From assembly GCA_019096155.1 (NCBI GenBank), contig JAHCVI010000001.1, positions 3,844,001-3,908,000 on the forward strand: a DNA stretch of 64,000 nt. Reading direction: 5' to 3'. The translations under genes and the position numbers were made by a program. Source of the stretch: Staphylotrichum longicolle (taxonomy: Eukaryota; Ascomycota; Sordariomycetes; Sordariales; Chaetomiaceae). Under the pieces are notes generated by a model, which was given only the letters and a program-made list of their open reading frames with translations, was not told the origin of the DNA and made no database searches. Positions 42,418 to 52,771 of this stretch are shown here, piece by piece (positions within the stretch are counted from its first letter, which is position 1; the number at the start of each line of letters is the position of its first letter).

Positions 42418-44215
42418 CACTGTGTCCAGGAGCACCGCTGAGACTGCGCGGGAGGCAGGTATGGTTACATGCGCTTCGTGTCCGAAAGCGCATGTCTCTT
42501 CAAGCCCTGAAAACACCAGGAAATGAACGCAATGAAAGACGAAGAGGAATGAGGCAAAGGATGCAGAAGAGCAGAACCTCAGAGGTGTTCGTTTGTCAAG
42601 CGCCAGGCGGACCGTTTTTGTGCCCAGGCAGATTTGGGGCTGGCGGTCAAGATGAGAATGATTGGCCTTGAAACTTCTGACAATGCACTCGCTGCGATGC
42701 ATTCGGGGGCTGAACCCTTTTGATTGTGGTCTTGTGTGCCTTGCTGCGCCACCCGGAGCCGACCACACACCGCCGTCCATAAGGCGAAAGCACGCCGGGT
42801 GTCGAGGGATATCTATGCAATTGAACGCCAACCTATCTGTGTCGACCTTTTCGTTATTAAAGACTTTGAATCCTGGGGTCTTTCCAACAACTTGAAGAAG
42901 GTTACACGCCACGTATTTCAGCTGATTCGGCGTCCCTGTTCCATAACGCCCAGGCGGGAATTGCGGAGTACAACAATGCCCGTCAACCTTGCTCTGCTTC
43001 ATGTTGAGACAAGTAAACGTTTGGTTATGCCGAGAATACTTACAAGCAACAGCACAGACGGTCATCCATTGTGGTGTTCGCGCGTTTTTGTTCTTAGCGT
43101 AACCCCCTAGGCATGAACTAAATCACGTTCCTAAGCTCGGTCCAAAGCATTGCAGAATACGCGTGATGATCGAAACAAAACCCTTTGCAATCCATCTTCC
43201 AGGCGTCTGCGCTGTTGATTTCCTACCGTTTAAGCCATTCAAGTCGGGCTTGAATCGTCGAGTTGAGGATCACCCAAACTTTACCTTACCTACCTGCGAT
43301 CCCCTCAGGTTTCGAGTACCAAATCCGCTAGCCTTGGACTCCACTCGCATGCCTGTCAACATCCGGCTCCTCGTCTCCCTTTACTGTGTAATGCCAGGCG
43401 GTTCTCGATGTAATGTCCCGAACGCATGCTACTGGCTGGAGGGCTCGCTTGGCACATATGCAGCCGGGGATGACCTGCAGCAAGCTGGACCACGATGAGA
43501 GGGGCGGGAGGCTTCTGGAATGACGCTCAGACGCGACTGCTGAGCAAAACGAATGTTTCGCCAGCTGGCTCTCAGATTGTTTGTGCTTTTTGGAAGAAAC
43601 GTCGGGCCGGACTTTAGGAGGTTCCTAGGTGAGTGGTGGGCAGCTGAAAGGTGTTAGCATGAATTCAGAACGTGCCTGACAAGGGAGCCAGTTCTCGAAC
43701 CTGTGGGCACTACCTAGCGACTTAGACAGCGCGGCGTGAAGCAGCAACGCTGCCGGCTGCGGAGTGCGCACGGAGGCACGTCAAGACAATATTGCCACCG
43801 GCACAGGGCAAACTCTGGGTTGGCCTCTTCGGCTGAGGGAGAGTCCGACGCTGGTGGCAGCACCAGGCCGCCCATGCTGCGGCCGCCCATTAGACCCACG
43901 CCCACTGCTGCGGAATATCTGCAGCATCGGCCGGACCCGCTCTGATTCGCAGTGAAAGGTTCCACAGCGATCTGTTCTTCCGGGGACGCGGCTGCCTGCT
44001 TCAGAAGGTAGATCGCCGGGAAGAATTACCTCATCGTTTCCGGCCCAGCCGTCTTCGACGTCGCGTCGACAATGCGATAACGGCCCCTGTTCGCTTCGCA
44101 ATCAGATCGGACGCTGTGGGCCTGCGGCCCTGTCGTTCGCTTACGACCTCGCTCTAGGATCTCGCTTGGCGCGTGGGGACGGACGGAATCCTGGACAGCG
44201 GCCGGCACGGGAACG
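42418..44215. other. 1.8-kb stretch without a supported gene
   Basis: The minus-strand frame of the STAND-like gene is open upstream of its ATG (to about 43065) but has no coding character there. A Cys-rich 83-codon minus-strand frame at 43714-43965 lacks a signal peptide and a regular cysteine pattern. Nothing else is supported. Confidence 0.4.
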
Positions 44216-45401
44216 ATGACGAAGACCCGCGGACCGCCTCGGCGGCCGAACCGAGCAACGACCGCCGGGCAGTCGACGGAGCCCGTATCGAGCGGCCCTG
44301 AGCCCTCGAACGACGCACCGCCGAGCCGGGGATATCGACTGATCGCGGCCCAGCATCCAAGTGCTCCGTCCGGTTCCGCGGCCGCCGGATATCCACCACC
44401 CTCCGCCACGACTCTGCCGCCAACGCCCACTACCAACGACCCTCCCGCGCCCATCACAACCCAGACTACCCACCCAACCGAACCACCAACCGAACCTCCA
44501 GCCGCCTCCCCGCCACCCGCCGACCTCGTCGGCGACGAGACGGCCACGTTGGCCGAGTATCCCTACTCGATTTACAACCACGGCACGTGGACGGCTGACG
44601 ACGACCGGACGCTGATCCAGGCGCGCACGCGGGGGCAGAACTGGGCGGACCTGCAGCGCACGCACTTCCCGTCCAAGACGGCCAACGCGTGCCGCAAGCG
44701 GTACGAACGGCTGGTGGAGCGGCGCGGGATCCACGACTACGGCGGGCGCCGGCTGGAAATGGTGGCGGGCGAGTACATGAACCTGAGGCGCGAGATTTGG
44801 TCCGGATTGGCGGAGCGAGTGGGGATGAAGTGGGAGGTTGTGGAGGCTTTGGTGAGTTTTGGCCGTTGTTGCGTTGTGATCCTGAGTTGCGACGTTGATG
44901 GGGATGGTGGTGCTGACTGATCGGATGAAACAGTGTATGGGTGCTGGGTTGAGGACGATTCAGTCCAATGCGAGGTCGTACACCAACCGCGCGCGGCGGG
45001 ACAACAGGGTGTCGCAGAAGACGAGGGAAGCGCAGGCCGATGTTCCGAGCGTGGGCGCCGCGGTGCCGCTTCCGACAGGCACCGAGTTTGGCACGGCCTT
45101 CAACACTGGACCCAGACGGCTGACAGATCAGGTTCGGCATCTTGGTCTTCCCGGCGAAGTAGGGGATCGGAGTAGCACGAGCCTGATGCCGCCGCCCCCG
45201 TTCATCCCGACAAGTGCGCCCGCTCCAACAACCAGGTTGCCTCCGATGGTGCTGGCGCCGCCGATGCCGTTTCAGGGATATCTCCAGGGAAGCGAGAGGC
45301 TGCCAGGCGTGCCAACCCGATCAGCTGGTCCAGCACCAGAGCCTCCTCCGTCAAGAAGGGTTCAGGGTGGGCAGCCTGGCCATGGTCGAGACCCAGGTTG
45401 A
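44216..45401 (+). CDS. Myb/SANT-like DNA-binding protein
   Basis: Two exons (44216-44851 and 44934-45401, intron 82 bp) give 367 residues. The first ~110 residues are Pro/Thr/Ala-rich and probably disordered. Residues about 122-170 form a Myb/SANT repeat (GTWTADDDRTLIQARTRGQN, then WADLQRTHFPSKTANACRKR) with the three regularly spaced aromatic positions expected in a helix-turn-helix fold. A second helical region (EYMNLRREIWSGLAERVGMKW, then GLRTIQSNARSYTNRARRDN) may be a divergent second repeat crossing the intron. The C-terminal ~130 residues are Pro-rich. It is probably a nuclear DNA-binding or chromatin protein of the fungal Myb-like type; the target is unknown. Confidence 0.8.
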
Positions 45402-46327
45402 CCAACACCGCACCCAGGGCTGAGGGCGCTCAGAACACGTCTGTTTCCGTGAGGCAATCCGACGGTTTTGCGACGCACTCGCGTTTAGAAATCTGACGTG
45501 GCGATAGTATGTCGACAGTGGAAAAGGGCTTAGTACCTAATGTGCGCAACGAAAGAAGATGAGATGGAAATAGAGTTAATGGTGCAGCTGCAGCATAAGA
45601 CTGAGGTTAGGAGAGAGGGAGGAGGGCGCGGCATCCTAGATCGGACATACAAAGCGCAGTGTTTCTTTTTTACGAATAATGACAAGAAGATGAGATGGAG
45701 GGAGGATGAACGGGAGCTTACAAGGCAACGGAAGAAATACCTTAATAAAGGATTGTTCAGTTTGGTCGTTCCTGCCAAGAGGGAGTGATCACAGGCCAAG
45801 GGCACTCGGCGCCAGGCCAATAATGTCAGCCTGGACCCGCCGTAATTTCAGGACTCGTGTTGGCCAACCACCACTGGACCCAACAAGGCCGCCCATCCAT
45901 GTCCCGAAATTTCGCGGCAAAGGGACGAATCGAGAAGACATGAACCAGCTTTTCAAGATTGCCAATGGTCAGTTGCCAGTTCTAGTTTTTCCCACATATT
46001 TCCATCTCGTCAAAACTGCGCCACTATCACCATCACACCGCCTGCAGCAGAGCGCGGATTGCCGGAAATCCCAAGCCGACGAGGGCCTGCAAAGCAAGCC
46101 GCAGGAAGGCACGAAACGACGGCATGAAACAGTCAGCCGTGTGGAGAAAAAAGATCGCTTCCTCATTGTTGAAGGGACCCAGCCTCAGAAATCAGGGTAT
46201 AAGAAGGGGAGGCACATTGATCCCGTCTATTAGCTCGACTCTGGGCTTGTTTCCTTGTCGACCGCGATCTGCATCATTTTCGAAAATTTACCGCCCTTCA
46301 GAACAGCCACAGCAATACCTCAAACCC
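45402..46327. other. intergenic, nothing recognised
   Basis: Short frames only, lacking domain or splice support. The right end is the expected promoter and leader of the adenylyltransferase gene. Confidence 0.4.
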
Positions 46328-47256
46328 ATGGGAAGCGACGCAAGATTGAATGAGGAAGACGTCCTCGCCCGGTTCGACCGTCTAGTCGAAGAGGGCACCG
46401 TGGTGTACAATGAGGACTACCGTACGGTTACCGTGACGGACAAGGGACTGCCGGTAACGTGGAATCCAATCATTTCTAAACCGAATTGTCTCTGACTCAT
46501 TTCCAGTTTGAGTTCCGCGTCCTCGAAAGCCACAGAACAAAGCCCCAGCTCCCGCGTGAGCCACAGAAGCCTTCAATCTCAGAGCAATCCGGGTGCAGAC
46601 CTGGAGGCGACATCGGCGTGGCCGGGTACGAGATCGCGACGCTGGGGTCGACCCACCTGCTCATGGCCAACAAGTTCCCTGCTGCCCGGCCGCACCTATT
46701 GATTCTCACCCAAGACGGCTTCAGGAGGCAATGGGAAGCGTTGGACATCGACGACCTCACCGCGGCACACGCAGGCATCTCGCTGGTCAGCGGCCGCCCA
46801 CTCCTGCTCTTCAACTGCGGCATCAACGGCGGGTGCAGCCGCCTGCACAAGCACATGCAAATTCTTCCCGCCCCAGACCCAAACAAGTACACTCTATGGC
46901 TGGACGCAGAGGAGCCGCAGCTGCCATTCAAGTTCTTCATCCACCGGTTTCAGGACGGGTTGCCTCCGCCCAACAAGCTGTTGGGGATCTACGAGACACT
47001 GCTTCGTCAAGCGGAAAAGGTGGTGGACGATGCTCCGGTTGAGGGTGAGGCGGCAATTGCGCATAATGTCATCATGGACCAGAACTGGATGGTCGTGATT
47101 CCCCGGCGATCAAGTAGCTGGGACGGCGTGGGCGCCAACGCAGCTAGTATGCTGGGGATGGTCTGGGTTCACAACGAGGAGACAATGAACATCTGGTTAG
47201 AGAGGGGCCCCGTGAATGTGTTGGCTCGGCTTGGTGTTCCGGCATATGCAAGCTGA
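46328..47256 (+). CDS. ATP adenylyltransferase (diadenosine tetraphosphate phosphorylase, APA1/APA2-like)
   Basis: Two exons (46328-46453 and 46507-47256, intron 53 bp) give 291 residues. After an N-terminal helical part (LNEEDVLARFDRLVEEGTVVYNEDY) comes the nucleotide-binding HIT-like core: NKFPAARPHLLILTQDGFRRQ, then FNCGINGGCSRLHKHMQILP with the HxH active-site histidines at about residues 156 and 158. The C-terminal adenylyltransferase domain has AHNVIMDQNWMVVIPRRSSS and ANAASMLGMVWV. By family the enzyme cleaves Ap4A phosphorolytically to ATP and ADP in the cytosol. Known enzymes are slightly longer, so the N-terminus may be shortened. Convergent with the alpha/beta hydrolase gene 38 bp away. 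Confidence 0.9.
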
Positions 47257-47294
47257 TGCGACGATAGACGAGAAATAGAAAGACATGCTCTCCC

Positions 47295-48252
47295 TCACCT
47301 CGTGCACCGCTCTACAAACTCCAGCAACACCCGATTGAACTTCTCGGGCTCCTCATAGAACATCCAATGCCCGGACTCAAACACAACCATCTCCGCGTCC
47401 CCCCCCCCCCTCTTCACCCTCTCCACCGTCTCCCCCATCCCCTCCAGCGTGAAACAGCCACTCCTCCTCCCCGCCAACACCAACACCGGCCTCTCTATCC
47501 CCTCGCACGCCTCCCGATGATCATACCTCGTATGATCCGCCAACAGCCTCGCCAACCACACCCCATCACACCCGCGACTGATCCCCACAAAGAACTCCTC
47601 GTCCCTCTTCGCCGCCTCCTCGCCCACCCCGTCCCCCTCCTGCGGCCGGAACCGATACCCCAGACACTCCCTCACCAGCCCGCGATACGTCTCCTCCCTC
47701 CGCCCCTCCTCCACCCAACCCCTCTGCGCCTCCAGCATGCTCTCCTCGTCAAAACACCCGGCGTGCGCCTTGCCGACCCCCCACGCCCCGCCCAGCCCCA
47801 GCAGCGCCCGGTCCTGCAGCGGCGCCTGGTCAACAAAGACGTACCCCGCCATCCGCGGATCGTTGCCGAACAGCTCGAGGTACGTCCACACGACGGCCGC
47901 GCCGATGGAGCACCCCACGGGCACGAACCTTGTGGGAACTTCTGGGACGAGGGAGGTGACGTGGGCGAGCAGCTCGCGGAGGTCGGCGGCCAGGCGCGCG
48001 ACGTGGAAGCCGCCCCGCGCGGGGCTGTGGCCGGAGCGGCCGTGGCCGCGAAGGTCCGGGTGAGGAGCCAGTGGTGCGGGTGAGGTGCGGCGTGTTGCGG
48101 GTGAAGTAGGCCGAGGAGCCGGAGAAGCCGTGGAGTAGGAGGATGCAGGTTGCGTAGCTGTCGGTGGGGGAGTTGGGGGCCGGGGGGAGTGGGAGGGAGG
48201 TTTGGAAGGCGAGGGGGGTGCGGTCCGTGGTGCTGAAGGTTGAGTAGTGCAT
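47295..48252 (-). CDS. alpha/beta hydrolase with internal frameshifts
   Basis: The minus strand codes for an alpha/beta-hydrolase fold enzyme in two frames. From the ATG at 48252 the first frame reads to the oxyanion strand ATCILLLHGFSGSSAYF. The second frame resumes at PDLRGHGRSGHSP and continues with nucleophile elbow PVGCSIGAAV, the acid strand PVLVLAGRRSG and the histidine loop VVFESGHWMFYEEPEKFN. Between them, at about 48055-48078, two single bases appear missing, one in each of two C-runs (ACCACTGG and ACCCGGAC on the coding strand). No GT-AG intron fits. A run of 12 G on the coding strand at 47399-47410 is read in frame as consecutive glycines. If the indels are errors the enzyme is complete, about 320 residues. 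Substrate unknown; no signal peptide. Confidence 0.75.
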
Positions 48253-48550
48253 TGTCGTTGGGCGCACGGCGGGTTAAGGTGGTTGGGTGATTTGTTGCGA
48301 GGGGCGAGGGGATTAGGGGAGGAACTGCAGCGAGGTTTGTTGATGCTGCCCAGCTGCCGTGCGTGAGGGACAGAAAGACCGATGGTAAGGGGGTTGAGGG
48401 CTGACAATTCGGTCTGCGAGAGAACGAACTGGACCGGTCGCTGAGAAATCAAGTTCTGCTTGCCCTGGTTGGTGCTGTGTTGTGGCTTCTAGACTCTTTC
48501 TGTCTTGCCTTGTCTTTTGGCACTGTGTTTTGGGCCAGGGACACAAGCAG
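48253..48550. other. upstream region of the alpha/beta hydrolase gene
   Basis: Presumed promoter of the minus-strand hydrolase gene. No coding frame with protein character. Confidence 0.4.
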
Positions 48551-48838
48551 CATGGCCGAGCTGTCAAAGGCGCCAGCTTGTGGTCTCGATAAGATAAGCA
48601 AAATGGCCGAGTCGTCGAAGGCGCTAGGTTTGGGTACCCTCAGAGCCAATCATATAAAAGTCTGTGGGGCATTTCTGGCGCATTTGCAACCGCAATACCC
48701 CTAAAACCCTCCTTGCTCGTTGTCCCGATAAGATAAGATGGCCGAGTGGTCGAAGGCGCGAGGTTTGGGTACCCTTAGAACCAATCAGCGAAAAGAGTGT
48801 GGGGCAATCCTTCTTCCCAACAATGCCCCTAACCCTCT
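48551..48838 (+). repeat. cluster of three tRNA-Leu-derived (SINE-like) repeats
   Basis: Three units start with ATGGCCGAG and match the 5' half of a class II tRNA. Unit 1 (48552 to about 48598) reads TGGCCGAGCTGTCAAAGGCG and continues CCAG...GGTCTCGATAAGA, close to tRNA-Leu through the anticodon arm. Units 2 (about 48588-48719) and 3 (about 48727-48838) share a GATAAGATAAG lead, an A-box (TGGCCGAGTGGTCGAAGGCG in unit 3), a B-box-like GGTTTGGGTACCC and a diverged tail of about 75 bp containing TGTGGGGCA and CCCCTAA. None folds as a full tRNA. Open frames through the units begin MAESSKA/MAEWSKA, a known spurious product of tRNA-derived SINEs. They lie just upstream of the Hsp20 promoter. Confidence 0.6.
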
Positions 48839-48871
48839 GTGGGCTTTGACATGCCAATCAAGGCAGCTCGC

Positions 48872-48884
48872 TTCTCGAATGTTC
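48872..48884 (+). promoter_or_regulatory. heat-shock element upstream of the Hsp20 gene
   Basis: TTCTCGAATGTTC is a perfect three-unit heat-shock element (TTC-nn-GAA-nn-TTC), the binding site of the trimeric heat-shock factor. It lies about 365 bp upstream of the Hsp20 start codon. A weaker partner follows at 48963-48975 (TTC, a 10-bp repeat distance, TTC). A TATTTAAG core-promoter-like box is at 49060-49067. Confidence 0.65.
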
Positions 48885-49249
48885 TGGCAACCTCCAGCCG
48901 CTGACAGCACCTTCAAGATTCGCCCCGAAGGCAGTCGCGCTTCGCAAGCAGCATCGACGGGATTCTGGTAGTTTCGCGATGCCTGCAACACATTCGTAAT
49001 GCCGATTACATGCGCAAAAATGATGGTGCCTGGGTTGTTGAACCTGCCCTCGAACTGGATATTTAAGACTTCTGAATTTCCAGTTCCATGAGCCAGATCT
49101 TTCCCAGAATCACACAGCTCTCAAATACACCACACTCAATCTCACTGCAATCACCTCGCAAGCAGCTCAACAGCTCAATACACTACAATCCAACAATACT
49201 CACAATTAACACCACGACTTTCTCAATCAAACCCACACATCCACTCAAG
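48885..49249. other. promoter and leader of the Hsp20 gene
   Basis: Contains the weaker heat-shock element half sites, the TATTTAAG box at 49060 and an A/C-rich leader of about 150 bp (49090-49249) typical of fungal heat-shock mRNAs. Confidence 0.5.
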
Positions 49250-50037
49250 ATGATGTCCTTCTTCCCCCGTCAGTTCTGCGCTCCCGCGGCCGAGACCAGC
49301 TTCGTCCCGCTCTTCCGCCTGCTCGAGGACTTTGACAACTACTCCCGCGAAGCGCAACACGCCCCGGCAGCCCAGGCTGCTCCGGCTTCCCACGCCGCCC
49401 CAGCATGCCGTCGGCAACGCATCAGGCAGCCGCGCCCGCACGTGGCCACCTTCAACCCCAGGTTCGACGTCCGCGAGACCGAGAACACCTACGAGCTGCA
49501 CGGCGAGCTGCCCGGCCTTGAGCGCGAAAACGTGAACATTGAGTTCACCGAGCCCCAGACCATCGTCATCCGCGGCCGCGTCGAGCGCAGCTACGGCCCT
49601 GAGGCAAACAAGACCAGCAACGAGACCAGCAGCGAGACCCCCGCGGAGAGCACCCCGGCACAGGCCACGGAACCCACTGAGACGGAGAAGCGCCGCAACT
49701 CGCACCAGGCGACCGTCGAGGACGACCCGGAGGACGAGAACACCCCCGCCTCGTCCCGCGCCGCCAGCCCGTGGACCGAAGTCGCCAAGCCAGCCACCCA
49801 AGAAGTCGCCAAGCCGGCGAGCGAGGAGGTTGCGAAGACCAACCCGCCGAGCAGGCCCAGGACCAGTCTCGGTACTGGCGCTGGGAGAGGTGGTCGGCGA
49901 GTTCACCGCGCACCTTTAGCTTCCCCGCGCGCGTCGATCACGACGGCGTCACGGCCAGCCTGAACAATGGCATCCTGAGCGTCACGGTGCCCAAGGCGAA
50001 GAACATCGCCCCGAGGAGGATTGAAATTCGCTTCTAG
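49250..50037 (+). CDS. hsp30: Hsp20/Hsp30-type small heat-shock protein (frameshift)
   Basis: The N-terminus MMSFFPRQFCAPAAETSFVP, then LFRLLEDFDNYSRE, is that of fungal Hsp30 proteins. The alpha-crystallin domain begins FNPRFDVRETENTYELHGEL, then IVIRGRVERSYG. A long charged insert (about 90 residues, with EVAKPA repeats) separates it from the last strands, as in Neurospora hsp30. Near 49841-49850 the frame shifts by what equals one missing base, and the second frame gives QSRYWRWER, then RTFSFPARVDHDGVTASLNN, GILSVTVPKAKN and stop. A short stretch just after the shift (VVGEFT) is readable only in the third frame, so a second, compensating indel pair is likely. The protein is a cytosolic ATP-independent chaperone; heat induction is supported by the element at 48872. 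Confidence 0.85.
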
Positions 50038-50749
50038 AGGAGGAATTGGTAAAGGAGTGATTGAAGGGAGTGGATCTTTAATGTAACGACTTGGAAGCAT
50101 TATGCATACATCGGGCACTGAACGCAAGCGGGATACTGGGTTTCAGGTTTGGGTTTGTAATATCTGGCTGCAGCAATAGAATCAGGCGAAATTCTTCTTA
50201 TTCATCATGATGTTCATTATTTGTCTCTGGCCTTTGAGGACAAGCTAAAGTGATGCGAACTATGCTGGGTTGTTTTCTTCCGGTCAATTTCCCGACTCGT
50301 ACGAAGTACAATGTTGCATGTGTCACCTCCCTTTTCGCCGTAGAAAGGTTGTTGAGAGAATATTGTTATCTCTTTTCTACCTTGGTATAAGCAGAAATGG
50401 GCTATTAACAAGTCAGTAAAAACACCACTTTTGCCCAGTATGTGATAATGGTCAATGACACACTTGTTGAATGTATGCTTCTGTACCATACCGTAAGAAT
50501 TTGATAATTACACATTTGTTTGTTGTTGGTTCAACCCCGCTTCTCCATGGGATGTCATCACTGCCTGGGACTGCACGGCAGTCCATGCATGCATTGGATC
50601 GCTTCTCAACCTTGCAGCAGTGTCGCTTGCCGGAATGAGTCAACGGGCAGCGGTCTCAACCAATTTTGTACTCGTGTAACTTTTCAATACGCTCTCTTCA
50701 AAGCTGTTCCTTTCCCCTAACAACAGAGAAACGAACAACACAATGCAAA
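50038..50749. other. intergenic, relatively AT-rich, no gene seen
   Basis: No coding frame with protein character. 3' UTR of the Hsp20 gene at the left and leader of the F-box-like gene at the right. Confidence 0.4.
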
Positions 50750-52134
50750 ATGACGGCACAACACCTCGAGCACCCCATACTGGAATCTCTGCCTACACGC
50801 AGGCACCAGGATGCAACACTGGAAACCCTTCCTCCGGAGCTCCGGCGCCAGCTTCTATTTTCATTGTGTTTTGACGAGTTGCGCTCCCTGGTCCACGCCT
50901 CGCCGGTCTTCCACCAACAATATCTCCTGGACCGCAAGCCCATCCTTTCTCAATGGCTGACGTCTGCTTTGGGAAGCGTTCTCCCCGAAGCCTGTGCAGT
51001 CTACCGAGCCGATGTCGTCGGCTTGCTAGATCTAAAGAGTTCTGCAAGACCCGAAGCAGTGCGGCGTTTCCACCAGTCCTGGAGAGTTCGATCTTGGTCT
51101 AGCGAGTATACCATCGCGGCCGAGGATTTTACTGGGGATGAACTTGCGTGCATCGCCTCCTTCCACTGGTCCGTCATCAGGCCCTTGGTCAGCGAGCTTT
51201 ATCGATGGGCGCTGGGGAACCTCACAGCACAGCTGCAAAAAGATCCGGAGACTCAACACTATGATGCCCTCAGCGCAGCAGAAGAGACCCGGATCATGCG
51301 AGCCCTATATCGCTTCCAGCTGTGCTGCCACCTCTTCGGAAATGCAAATCGCGCCCAGCCCGACTGGTGGATTCAAGCATGGGGACACAAAGAGGAGCTC
51401 CATATCTCACACTTGTTTGAATCCATCGAGCCTTGGGAGATTGACGAGATCGTGTGCATCTACGAATTTGCCCGTGACAAGTTTCTCGAAGTCTTCCGAT
51501 TAATCAAGCAAGATGTACACCCCGAAAACCCGCGGTTTGGCAATCAGCGGCGACCGCCTACCCCCGACGGAGCCTATGAGCTGGACCCGGACGGTACGTT
51601 TACATCTCCACCGCTGGAATGAGATAGTAACTGACTTGAGAGAAAACGATTTTTTGCAACCTCAAAGACCAGACTAGTTTTCATCTCCAGGGGGCCATTT
51701 CGCGTGGCCTCAGGCTCTTGTCCAAAATCTGCTTCAATGTGGAAAGCCATGAACATCTCATTACAACCATGCAAAAGGCGCTGTGGTGCGTAGGATGCTT
51801 TGAATTGGAATGGGAATGGGGTGAAAGTAGACAGTGTTCGCGGCGCCACGCTCGTCCTTCAGAACGGGACCTCATGGAGGACCGGCGTGACCCATTGCCG
51901 TTCAGGGGCGACGGCGAACCGGACGCCAAAGGAACTCGGCCGCCGCTGGCTTGGACCGTGGTATGGCAAGGCACGTACAGCAACATGTATGGGGAGTACA
52001 TCCCCAAGGATATTATACGCTGGGGTTATATTCTCTGGGACGCAGTGCGTCTTGAGGGCACGGGTGCGCGGCAGCTCTTGGAGGCGCAGTGGGAGGACGA
52101 GTGGGCGCCGCTGGATCCAAGGGAGCTTCCCTGA
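50750..52134 (+). CDS. F-box-like fungal protein
   Basis: Exon 1 runs 50750-51593; exon 2 begins at 51668 (or, less likely, 51641) and ends at 52134, giving about 435 residues. The start was placed at the ATG at 50750, which directly precedes conserved-looking sequence. Residues about 25-65 (LETLPPELRRQLLFSLCFDE, then LRSLVHASPVFHQQYLLDRK) have the Pro-xx-hydrophobic pattern of an F-box. The rest is helical (RIMRALYRFQLCCHLFGN, PWEIDEIVCIYEFARDKFLE) without catalytic motifs and resembles the large set of uncharacterised fungal F-box-type proteins. Exon 2 adds GLRLLSKICFNVESHEHLIT and an acidic/aromatic tail. It may act as a substrate adaptor of an SCF ubiquitin ligase, an inference from the F-box alone. 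Confidence 0.65.
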
Positions 52135-52771
52135 CCGGAACCGTGAAGTCGGTTCCCGGACACCACAAGCGTAATGGCAATATGATCCGCTGCTCGAGCA
52201 GAGTTGCGGCCAACCCACAATTTCACAACCTCACAACTTCTCTCCTCCTCCTTGGCCAAGTGCATCCTCTGGTTCGGACCGTGTTTTCACCTGCCTCGAC
52301 CTGGCCGCCCGCTCCATTCCACGCTACTGTTTACTCACGTTCCTCTCGGCGCGGTGGGTCGCGATTCTCGGCGTCGCTCCGCGAAGTTATCCTGTGGTCG
52401 AGCTCATCCTTGCTCTTGCGGGGGTTACGCCCAAAGCTGGCGACTTTTCCCACGCTGGGTGACACACGCGCGGAGCAAGCCGCAAGGGCGTTCTCAACTC
52501 GTCTCTTTTCTCGCTGGCTGGGAGCTGGGCTCGTTGTCTTCGCGATAGCGAGGCACGATCGGTTGATGTGCCGCACTCACATGAGCGGTTCGAACTCTGG
52601 CAGCACCAAGGCTGATCTGTTCAGTGATGGAAGCCATTTTCGTTTGCACAACACGTGATCGTTGAAGAATCCACCGGCAGCAGGTGTTTTCCCAAAATCA
52701 GTTTTCACCTTGCATCGCTTTTACTCTACCACAACGTACCCATTGGTCCTCTGCCGCACCCAATAATCAAC
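52135..52771. other. intergenic, no gene seen
   Basis: Open frames across 52204-52658 are Arg/Ser/Leu-rich and differ between overlapping frames, with no domain. Expected to hold the 3' UTR on the left and the promoter of the next gene. Confidence 0.4.

Noticed and set aside
43714..43965. Cys-rich 83-codon minus-strand frame, considered as an effector
   Set aside because: No signal peptide, irregular cysteines and a GC-rich shadow-like composition.
48552..48838. Functional tRNA-Leu genes
   Set aside because: The A-box region is good but acceptor and T arms are missing or do not pair, and the spacing to the B-box-like block is too short.
48477..48971. Two short open frames, the second starting MAEWSKARGLGTL
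   Set aside because: They are translations through tRNA-derived repeat units. This peptide start is a known artefact of such elements and not a gene family.
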